This document shows positions 55,300 to 64,000 of a DNA stretch of 64,000 bases, in pieces (the first letter of the stretch is position 1; each line of letters starts with the position of its first letter). Origin of the DNA: Paragorgia papillata. Its lineage: Eukaryota > Cnidaria > Anthozoa > Scleralcyonacea > Coralliidae. A program made the position numbers and the translations under genes. Under the pieces are notes generated by a model, which was not told the origin of the DNA, searched no databases, and was given only the letters and a program-made list of their open reading frames with translations. Location: contig JAWNZC010000291.1 of NCBI GenBank assembly GCA_035771165.1, forward strand, positions 491,001 to 555,000. The letters are read 5' to 3'.

Positions 55300-56435
55300 T
55301 AAAACTTCAAGGAAGGGAGGAAGGGAGGGAGGGAGGGAGGGAGGGAGGGAGGGAGGGAGGGAGGGAGGGAGGGAGGGAGGGAGGGAGGGAGGGAGGGAGG
55401 GAGGGAGGGAGGGAGGGAGGGAGGGAGGGAGGGAGGGAGGGAGGGAGGGAGGGAGGGAGGGAGGGAGGGAGGGAGGGAGGGAGGGAGGGAGGGAGGGAGG
55501 GAGGGAGGGAGGGAGGGAGGGAGGGAGGGAGGGACGGACGGAGAAAGGAGGGAAGGAAGGAAGGACGGAAGGAAGGAAGGCAGGAAGGAAGGAAGGAAGG
55601 AAGGAAGGAAGGAAGGAAGGAAGGAAGGAAGGAAGGAAGGAAGGAAGGAAGGAAGGAAGGAAGGAAGGAAGGAAGGGAAGGAAGGGAAGGAATGAGGGAG
55701 GGAGGGAAGGAAGGAAGGAAGGAGGGAAGGAAGGAAGGAAGGAATGAATGAGGGAAGGAAGGAAGAAAGAAAGGAAGGAAGAAAGAAAGAAAGGAAGGAA
55801 AGAAAGAAAGAAAGAAGGAGGGAAGGAAGGAAGGTAGGAAGGAAGGAAGGAAGGAAGGAAGGAAGGAAGGAAGGAAGGAAGGAAGGAAGGAAGGAAGGAA
55901 GGAAGGAAGGAAGGAAGGAAGGAAGGAAGGAAGGAAGGAGGGAGGGAGGGAAGGAAGGAATGAGGGAATGAACGAGGGAAGGAAGGAAGAATGAAAGGAA
56001 GGAAGGAAAGAAGGAAGGAAGGAGGGAAGGTAGGTGGGAGGGAGGAAGGGAGGAAGGAAGGAAGGAAGGAAGGAAGGAAGGAAGGAAGGGAAGGAAGGAA
56101 GGGAAGGAATGAGGGAGGGAGGGAAGGAAGGAAGGAAGGAAGGAAGGAAGGAATGAATGAGGGAAGGAAGGAAGAAAGAAAGGAAGAAAGAAAGAAAGGA
56201 AGGAAAGAAAGAAAGAAGGAGGGAGGGAGGGAGGGAGGGAGGGAGGGAGGGAGGGAGGGTGGGAGGGAGGGAGGGAGGGAGGGAGGGAGGGAGGGAGGGA
56301 GGGAGGGAGGGAGGGAGGGAGGGAGGGAGGGAAGAAGGGAGGCAGGGAGGGAGGGAGGGAGGAAGGAAGGAAGGAAGGAAGGAAGGAAGGAAGGAAGGAA
56401 GGAAGGAAGGAAGGAAGGAAGGAAGGAAGGGAGGG
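55300..56435. repeat. GGGA/GGAA purine tract, 1.1 kb
   Basis: A (GGGA)n block to about 55535, then GGAA with two similar sub-blocks (about 55680-55940 and 56100-56435), each containing AATGAGGGAGGGAGGGAAGG and GAATGAATGAGGGAAGG. Confidence 0.95.
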
Positions 56436-57066
56436 ATTAATTAATTATCAATAATTACTATTAATTATTGATTATTAATTTGCACGATGACGTACGATGG
56501 CGTTGGGTGACTACAACTACCAGAATGCTTTGCCAGTTTTCTAGTAGTTGTAATTACCATTGTATCCCATAACATGAAGTACTAAACCCACATATCGTAA
56601 CTGACTGTCTGACCAATCGATACATAATCACGGACTCAAACCTTGTAAATAGACGAGGCAATCGTAACTATATTTTCCAACTAACATTAAACAATAGCAA
56701 CTGGTATTTTAAACCACGTTTAAACCTAAAATTTTATTGCAACTTACCTTGTGGGCAAATAAAAGAAAACGGTCGTGATTGACCGAGCATGGCCCGAGTG
56801 GATCCGAGTGCTTTTCCCCTGCAATGATCGTATTCTCTCGGGAATTGTCGGAGAAAAGCCATTTTCGATTTCAACCAATCAGAATGAAGGAAATAGAAAT
56901 CTAAAATTAAAAGAACATATTATTGTCATTGATGAATAAGTGTACTGTACTAGTTCTCGTTGCCAATAATGGTTGTGCGAAAATGATCGCTGCCTAGCGA
57001 TTTTTGATTAAAATTAGCCGAGAAATAGCCTGTGAGATAATCTAAAAGACAACAGCTATTGTGATC
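56436..57066. promoter_or_regulatory. P5CS upstream region with ZNF143-like and CCAAT motifs
   Basis: ACTACAACTACCAGAATGC at 56510-56528 resembles the vertebrate ZNF143/Staf site (ACTACAAYTCCCAGMATGC) with one mismatch. A CCAATCAG box lies at 56875-56882. No gene is visible. Promoter activity is inferred from position only. Confidence 0.4.
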
Positions 57067-57094
57067 ATGTACTCTCTGAGAAATCGCTTGTCTT

Positions 57095-60000
57095 TTGGCG
57101 TGCGATGGATGTTTCCAAAGAGACCCTTTGAAAGGAAAGTTTGTCAACGTGGCCTTTAGTAGCGATTCTAGTTCTTCTGGGAATGGCTTGAGAGGCTTTG
57201 ATGGGTTTTTCACGGGGAAAAAAGCTGCACTACATCGGTCAGAATTGAAAAACAAGAAACGTGTTATGGTGAAACTTGGCTCGGCTGTGATCACACGGGA
57301 AGACGAATGCGGTGTCGCTCTTGGCAGACTGGCTTCAATAGTTGAACAGGTAAGAATACCTCGAAGAATACATAAATTGATAAATACAGTAAAATGTAGT
57401 TCTTTATAAACTCTTTTGTATGACTTATTGACAGACTTATTAATTGACAGAGATTAACTGATTAAAGAATCAAACAGTAGTTTTTCCTACCCATTAACTT
57501 TATTTCAGTATTTAAGATTAATTTTCCTGTTTCTACCTTGTAAAGTTAGCTAATGTTTATATAAAATATTTTATATAATCCGTGACGGTTAAAAAATACG
57601 ATTTAGTACTTCAGTACTTCTATAATTTGCATAATGGAACGAAGTTTCATTTCTGTCCGATATTTAGCTCTTAAACATCGAGTTGCAGTTATTAAAAGAC
57701 GTTTATGTAGTACCTACAAATTTAATATTGACATCGCTCTACACTCATTGAGATCACGTATTAGATCAAGAGTTAATTAACGAGAACCAATTAAGCCTTT
57801 TAGCCAAATACAGCCCGAGGGGCCACAAACATATCGATTACTATATATTGCCCTGGTGACTGGGCAATATCTAGATATTGCTCTGTTGACCTGGGGCCGG
57901 TTGTACGAAGCCCAGATAGCGCTATTCACTGGATAGTGATTTTTTCAACCTTCGTAAAATGGCCGAAGAGCTGTGAAACTATATGGATCTGGAGCCCACA
58001 ATAGATCTTAAAAAGTCAGTTTATAAATACCAAATCCTAATCTGAGGTCATAACAATCAACGGCCAATTTTACGATGGTTGAAAAAATCACTATCCAGTG
58101 AACAGCGCTATCCGGGCTTCGTAGCCCTGCCCAGGAGCATGTGAGTGCCGGGTACCTACAGGCCCAGGGGTTCAACCCCCCCCCGAGAATATGTGAAAAT
58201 TAATCATTTTCCAAATGTGAGCAAGTGAAATTCATAATCCTTTACATCATGTGTCTCACAATTTTGTCAGACTAAATATTACTATAAGTATTAAGTACTT
58301 ATTTATTATATATTTATATACATGCTAGGGCATGCTAGAATATACAGCATGAGGAATTATCTATGTAAAGCTAGGGCAAGGTTTCCTGCATATGTTCTAG
58401 GACTACCAACACCGGTGTATCATCTTACAGGCATTAATAAACAAAGTGCAAAGTGATTAGAGCCTTACCCAAGTATTAGACAATCCAATCTGGCTTTGAA
58501 GGAATATCGTATTTCACCGAATCACAAGTCTGGTATAAGCTAATATTGTGTGCGTTGTGGTGCTGAATTTCACCAAATAATATTGTTTCAATAAAAAAAA
58601 AATTCACCAAGGACAAAAAAATACAAAATGATGTATATTAATTAAAAGATATATAAAAAATACAACACATGGGGTTTTCTTATTGCATATTTCGAGTGCC
58701 GGGTGGAAGGGTCCATTTTGGTGTGAGTGCCAGGTGCCACTGCTGTGTGCCGGGCACCGCCGCCAGGCACCGCCCACCGTGGGCAGAACCCTGAATAAAT
58801 AAGATCTAATATTTGTCAATAGATGTACAAATATTTATACTTTTACTTTACTTTACTATAAACAAAGTACATGTAGTGAACGATGTAATGTCTGGGCGAG
58901 TTGGTTAAAGGCACAAGTTTTTTTTGGTTTTTTTTCCTCATTAGTGCATTTTCTTACAGACTATTTAGTCCAAGTTTTGACATTTGGGATATTCACCATA
59001 ATTTTAATCATGTGAACTTGAAATTGTCCACAAAGTTTTTCAAGTTTGCATCATGGTGACACTGTGCCTTTAAATCTTAATTGGTTGTCTAAAGAGAGAT
59101 TCTTACAAGTACATTGTATAAAGAGTTATACACAGATCAATTGAGGCCTTATGCCAGATATATAAATACACTAGGGGCCTACATAAAATTATATATAGTC
59201 CTGGCATGTAACTAAGGAATTTGGTGTGGCTACTAAATCCATTTCATTTCTGAAGATTTCAGAACTTCAACAGCAGGGCCATGAAATGATGTTAGTCACT
59301 AGTGGTGCAGTTGCTTTTGGAAAACAGCGACTCAGGCATGAATTACTTCTTTCACGAAGCATGAGACAATCACTAAGACCAAAAGATTATTCAAAGGTAA
59401 AGTACAATGTATATGTCATCAAATAAAATTAATATACTAATTCATTTTTTAGCTTGAATTAAAATATTAAAGTGCCTATGTCATCGTCAGGGACTTTACA
59501 TATTTATACCAATTGGAACATTCTGAGAAGATTTGTAATATATCTTCTCAGGCAAAAAGTTGATGGAAGTGACGTCGAAAGAGGAATTTGTCTATATGAA
59601 AACCACTTTACAGATTCCTCTTTTTACATCACTTCTGTCAACTTTAACGGCAAAAAAGTCCATGAAGATGAAATTTTCGCCTGAGAAGATATATTACAAA
59701 TCTTCTCAGAAGGTTCCAAATATCCTAAATATGTAAAATCCCCAACCATGATATAGGCACTTTAAAAACTAGTTTTATAGGAAGTATTTTCAAATTGTCA
59801 ACACTTAATCATATGTGATTATGTATAGACCACTTTCATAATAGTGACTAATTACAATATTCTTTTATGTACATCTTAATAAAGCCTTTCTGGCCTCATT
59901 TGTATGTCTGTAATTCAAAATAATTTTTGCTCCACAACACAACCAGAAAGGCTTATTTAGATGCACATAAAAGAATATTTAAAGTGGTGGTGACTATTAT

Positions 60001-60582
60001 GAAAATGTTCTATTAATCTCTTCTGTTCAGTGAACTCACACAAAGCTTATTTTTTTCATGAATCATTGTAAGTGTTTGTTTTTAGGATAACATGATGCCT
60101 GAACTTGAGCCGCGAGCTTGTGCAGCAGTTGGCCAAGGAGGATTGCTTTCTTTATATGAAGCAATGTTTAGTCAGTATGGGTTGACTTGTGCTCAGGTAA
60201 TAACCAGAAGTTTATTACGACAACAACAACAGCACCAATAGCAAGAACACCAGTAACAACACCACTGAACAGAAACAACTGTAACACCTACAGCAGTAGC
60301 AATTACAACATTGGTAGAAAAAACAGCAGCAGCAACAACAACATTGGCATCAGCAGTAACAACAGCATTAACAATCCTGCAGCAGCAACAACAGTGCAGC
60401 AATAATAGCAGCAGCAGCAGCAACTGCAGTAGCAACAACACCACCACCAATAACAGCAGCAGCAACAATAACAACAGCAGCAACAGCAACAACAGCAGCA
60501 GCAGCAACAACAACACAGCAGCTGCAACAACAGCAGCAACAGCAATAACAGCAGCAGCAGCAACAACAACAACAGCAGCAAT

Positions 60583-60637
<55 letters not shown>

Positions 60638-60873
60638 ACAACAACACAGCAGCTGCAACAACAGCAGCAACACCACCAACAGCAGCAGCAATAACAGCAG
60701 CAGCAGCAACAACAACAGCAGTAAGAGCAGCAATAACAACAGCAGCAGCAGTGACAACTGCATCAGCAACAACAACAACAGTGGTAGCAGCAGCAACAGC
60801 AGCAGTAACAACAACAGCTGTAAGAGCAGCAGTAAACAACAACAACAGTAATAACAACAGCAACAACAGAAGG

Positions 60874-60941
<68 letters not shown>

Positions 60942-61258
60942 AGTATGATAGGATGTGACTACATCACCTACGTGTTATATGTACTTCAGCAGACTTACTG
61001 TATGCTTTATCACTGTGTTACAGCTATAAAGAAATGGTCCCACAACGTTTACCTTATAACCCAATGCAAATGTATGTGTCTGCATAAGTGCATTTCATCT
61101 TTCAGGTTCTTGTTACTACACCAGATTTCAAAGATCCTGAGCTCCGTGGCAATTTAAGATCAACCATGGATGCATTAATTAAAATGAACTGTGTACCAAT
61201 TATCAATACAAATGATGCAGTAGCTCCACCACCTGGCGAGGATCACGATTTACGTGGG
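57095..61258 (+). CDS. ALDH18A1: Delta-1-pyrroline-5-carboxylate synthase, 5' part (glutamate 5-kinase domain)
   Basis: Exons read as up to 57349 (from at least 57095), 59256-59396, 60086-60196 and 61106-61258, all phase 0. The joined protein has [75 protein letters not shown] and [13 protein letters not shown]. This is the start of the glutamate 5-kinase domain of bifunctional P5CS, and [14 protein letters not shown] and NTNDAV mark its nucleotide/glutamate site. P5CS phosphorylates and reduces glutamate in mitochondria toward proline and ornithine. The rest of the kinase and the reductase domain lie beyond 64000. There is no ATG in this frame: it opens after a TGA at 57077-57079. The nearest ATG (57067) is in another frame, reads a mitochondrial-signal-like peptide ([16 protein letters not shown]) and meets a stop at 57157. 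The start is unresolved (indel, or an upstream exon). Confidence 0.9.
57893..58130. repeat. Inverted-repeat MITE in P5CS intron 1
   Basis: GGCCGGTTGTACGAAGCCC and TCACTGGATAGTGATTTTTT are mirrored by AAAAAATCACTATCCAGTGA and GGGCTTCGTAGCCC, with arms of about 70 bp. Confidence 0.8.
58131..59255. other. Remainder of P5CS intron 1
   Basis: AT-rich. A GC-rich patch at 58690-58790 repeats GTGCC/GGCACCG motifs. No exon or element recognised. Confidence 0.6.
59471..59761. mobile_element. TTAA-type MITE in P5CS intron 2
   Basis: Ends AGTGCCTATGTCATCG and CATGATATAGGCACT, arms of about 110 bp containing TTCTGAGAAGATTTGTAATA. Flanked by TTAA at 59467-59470 and 59762-59765. Confidence 0.85.
59829..60002. 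repeat. Palindromic MITE whose half also sits in all four receptor genes
   Basis: CACTTTCATAATAGTGACTA, ATATTCTTTTATGT and AAAGCCTTTCTGG are mirrored to CCAGAAAGGCTT and TGACTATTATGAAAATG. The left half (GACCACTTTCATAATGGTGA...) recurs without its partner in intron 4 of A (16107), B (32230), C (47029) and D (53453). Confidence 0.8.
60205..60942. repeat. CAA/CAG trinucleotide array in P5CS intron 3
   Basis: 740 bp of CAA, CAG, TAA and ACC triplets, ending in a pure (CAA)n run at about 60873-60940. It lies inside intron 60197-61105. Leucine/cysteine- or glutamine-rich ORFs here are shadows. Confidence 0.95.
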
Positions 61259-61339
61259 GTAAGATTACGCACAATAATACACATACATATTTAATTACTT
61301 CTTCCCACAAGTGGTCAAGTGGTTTTTCAAAAGCAATTT

Positions 61340-61620
61340 ACATATTAAAATAAATCTCAGTCGCAGGCGTATCAAAGGCACTCCAGGGAACCGCCAGGAG
61401 AACCCAGTGAAAAGCCCTCAAAGCACAGGAGAGATCAATTTAGACAACCACAATTCTACTCACACGAGTCCCAAGCTCAAGTCTGTGAACGAGGCCATTC
61501 CTAGGCGGACCGGTTACCCGTCCAAGTACTAACCCCGTCCAACTGGGCTAACTTTAGACTGCAGCAGTGAGAGGCAGCCCACTACAGCACTCGCCATCAG
61601 GGACCTTAAGCAAGCACAAC
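61340..61620 (-). mobile_element. Probable 5S-rRNA-derived SINE
   Basis: Reverse-complemented, 61502-61556 contains GGTTAGTACTTGGACGGGTA preceded by GTTAGCCCAGTTGGACGGG, close to the 3' half of 5S rRNA including its internal promoter region. The flanks do not look like 5S rRNA, so this is a derived element in the P5CS intron. Boundaries are approximate. Confidence 0.5.
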
Positions 61621-62531
61621 GCGAATGTCACGACGACGACCCAAGTACAATAGTATTTTTCAACCAAAACAAAGCGTTGAATAATTTGCAGTCCCAAGAG
61701 TAACCCCAACACCGTCCTCGTCGCACACACAACGTCAGCTGAAGCGTTTTCACGTTTTCAAGACAACGTTGTGGCAAGGAACAGCAAAAGCTGTAATAGT
61801 TTACTTAGGCGTTAAACTATTATACGTCATGTTGTCGAAGCTATGGCTGCTTTTTAAAGGTCTTACAAAATACATAAAGCATACAATATACGATGTCCTG
61901 ATCCATGGTTTCTTTTAAATGCAACTAACTTAATTGGCATCGTCGTCCTAGCTTGCTTAAGGTCCAGGCTATCATCAAAACCAACTAAAACTCGTAATAA
62001 TAATTATCTAATTTTAATACACTGGATGAATATTTGATTGTTTTACTGATTACTGTTACTTTACTCTTTCTTTTGTGATTGTTTCTTTAATTTGCATATT
62101 AACCCTTTATAGCCCAAGACCTTCCCGTGTGCTGAATAAAATCATCTGGCGTTAGCCAGAATAAAATTCTTAAAGTAGCCAATGGACTATAAAGGGTTAA
62201 ATGATTATATTCTCAACTTACATACATATAACTAACTCAAAAACGATATAAGATGTGAACGGCATGAACTAGGAAGCCATTTTTCATTATTAGTGTGTTT
62301 TTGCCGGGTCAATTGTCTTGTCATTTGTGTACTTTATTTCCTCTCCGAATTAGTCTTTAGTATTTTATTCTAGTTGCTAATGCCAAACGATGTTATTCAC
62401 CTCTGGGTAAGCCCTCAACGAATGAGCTAACAACTGATATGCAGCGAGATAGTTCATATTGTTGCATTATAAAAACATATTTACATATGGTGCTCTATTT
62501 ATATTTTATTCTATTTTATTCCATTTCACAG
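61621..62531. other. P5CS intron sequence with a TTAA MITE
   Basis: 62103-62196 is CCCTTTATAG...CTATAAAGGG flanked by TTAA (62099-62102, 62197-62200), with the core CTGGCGTTAGCCAG. It is the same family as 8906-12829. Nothing else is recognised. Confidence 0.7.
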
Positions 62532-62552
62532 TTTAAAAGAACGGTTGATTCG
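62532..62552 (+). other. Candidate 21-nt P5CS microexon
   Basis: Seven phase-0 codons (FKRTVDS) sit between a pyrimidine-rich acceptor (TTCCATTTCACAG) and a consensus donor (GTAAGT). It would insert after HDLRG, the point where mammalian P5CS isoforms differ by two residues. Not proven to be an exon. Confidence 0.35.
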
Positions 62553-62689
62553 GTAAGTTGTACATAAGTTTGTTTCCAGTTGATCCTAACATTATTGTAG
62601 TGGTCACGGAAGCAAACGGTTGTGACGAGTTATAAGAGTTCCCACAATGACATCAAGGGTCAAATTTGATTTAGGCCAAATTTGAGGTC

Positions 62690-62965
62690 TCACATTATAA
62701 CGTAAGGTCTAACTACGTAACGTAAGGTCTCACAATGTAACGTAAGGTCTCACAACGTAACGTAAGGTCTCACAACGTAATGTCTCACAACGTAACGTAA
62801 TGTAACGTAAGGTCTCGCAACGTAACGTAAGGTCTCACAACGTAGCGTAAGGTCTCACAACGTAGCGTAAGGTCTCACAACGTAACGTAAGGTCTCACAA
62901 TGTAACTTGAGGCCTCACAATGTAACGTAAAGGTTGGCAACGTAATGTAAGGTCTAACAACCTAT
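62690..62965. repeat. 20-bp tandem repeat (CGTAACGTAAGGTCTCACAA)
   Basis: About 13 imperfect units. Some are shortened to CGTAATGTCTCACAA. Confidence 0.9.
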
Positions 62966-63164
62966 TAAAAGTCCTATTTGGGATCTTAAATTTGTATGAA
63001 TGCCATTGATGTAAATGAAACATGATCAGTGAACAGTTACTTATTCATCCAAAAACTGGTATAAAATGAATTAAAATGTACATTAAATGAAATATAAGGT
63101 TGCCGTACAACACAACGCACTGCGGCACAGTACAGTCAGCACAGTACAGCCCAGCAAAGCACAG

Positions 63165-64000
63165 CACAGCGAAGTATTATAGTACAGTACAGTGCAGTAG
63201 ACGTACAGTACGGTACAGTACAGTACAGACGTACAGTACGGTACAGTACAGTACAGTGCAGTACAGACGTACAGTACAGTGCAGTGCAGTACAGACGTAC
63301 AGTACGGTACAGTACAGTGCAGTGCAGTACAGACGTACAGTACGGTACAGTACAGTGCAGTGCAGTACAGACGTACAGTACAGTGCAGTGCAGTACAGAC
63401 GTACAGTACGGTACAGTACAGTACAGTGCAGTACAGACGTACAGTACGGTACAGTACAGTACAGTACAGTACAGACGTACAGTACGGTACAGTGCAGTAC
63501 AGTACAGACGTACAGTACAGACGTACAGTACAGTGCAGTGCAGTAGACGTACAGTACAGTACAGTACAGTACAGTGCAGTACAGTACAGACGTACAGTAC
63601 AGTACAGTACAGTACAGTACAGACGTACAGTACAGTACAGTACAGTACAGACGTACATACAGTACAGTACAGTACAGTGCAGTACAGTACAGACGTACAG
63701 TACAGTACAGTACAGTACAGTACAGTACAGAAGTACAGTACAGTACAGTACAGTACAGACGTACAGTACAGTACAGACGTACATACAGTACAGTACAGAC
63801 GTACAGTACAGACGTACAGTACAGTGCAGTACAGTGCAGTAGACGTACAGTACAGTACAGTACAGTACAGTACAGACGTACAGTACAGTACAGTACAGTA
63901 CAGTACAGTACAGTACAGTACAGACGTACAGTACGGTACAGTACAGTGCAGTGCAGTACAGTACAGACGTACAGTGCAGTACAGTACAGACGTACAGTGC
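63165..64000. repeat. CAGTA pentanucleotide array with GACGTA variants
   Basis: (GTACA)n with regularly placed CAGACGTACAGTA interruptions, running off the window end. ORFs on both strands are repeat artefacts. Confidence 0.95.

Noticed and set aside
58604..58819. 71-codon minus-strand ORF in P5CS intron 1
   Set aside because: Low-complexity GTGCC repeats with no homology recognised.
60193..60941. Poly-Leu/Cys/Gln ORFs
   Set aside because: CAA/CAG triplet array wholly inside a P5CS intron.
63083..63842. Repetitive ORFs rich in Tyr/Cys/Val or Gln/Tyr/Ser
   Set aside because: Artefact of the GTACA pentanucleotide array.

Overview
This is intron-bearing metazoan DNA. It has GT-AG split genes, three classes of retroelement or DNA transposon, and a very high load of MITEs and microsatellites. 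The gene content (an FGFR-type kinase, FGFRL1-like receptors and P5CS) together with familiar-looking hairpin MITEs fits a cnidarian, probably an anthozoan. That assignment is inference, because nothing in the window fixes the species.

Layout. (1) 20-4647 (+): the last eight coding exons of an FGF-receptor-type tyrosine kinase, ending in an EYLDL motif and a polyglutamine tail. (2) 4648-13668: MITEs, minisatellites, and a decayed hAT transposon (9014-12764) with a perfect 8-bp target duplication, nested inside a TTAA-flanked MITE. (3) 13669-55076: four tandem, same-strand genes, each with six coding exons (A 13669-17628, B 30351-33760, C 41868-48439, D 51576-55076). They encode a signal peptide, three FGFR-type Ig domains, one membrane span and a short tail with no kinase, so they are FGFRL1-like (decoy/co-receptor type) receptors. 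All four reading frames are intact when spliced. Between them lie duplicated intergenic blocks, a CR1-like LINE (22596-25666, minus), three copies of a CR1 3' fragment, and two copies of a LINE with a restriction-like endonuclease (35963-40108 plus; 43352-44865 minus), both lodged in purine tetranucleotide microsatellites. (4) 55077-56435: a 1.1-kb GGGA/GGAA tract. (5) 57095-61258 (+): the first recognisable exons of delta-1-pyrroline-5-carboxylate synthase (glutamate 5-kinase domain). The rest lies beyond the window, and a candidate 21-nt microexon sits at 62532-62552. The window ends in a pentanucleotide array.

How it fits together. The kinase gene and the receptor cluster point to one FGF-signalling locus, in which a kinase-less receptor was duplicated in tandem next to a signalling receptor. 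The kinase-less tails keep a short EYVDL motif resembling the EYLDL motif of the kinase receptor. Gene D is a mosaic of B-like and C-like tracts, which indicates gene conversion or unequal exchange within the cluster. P5CS is a separate housekeeping gene. Ordinary ORFs running through the microsatellites are artefacts of repeats without stops and are not annotated.
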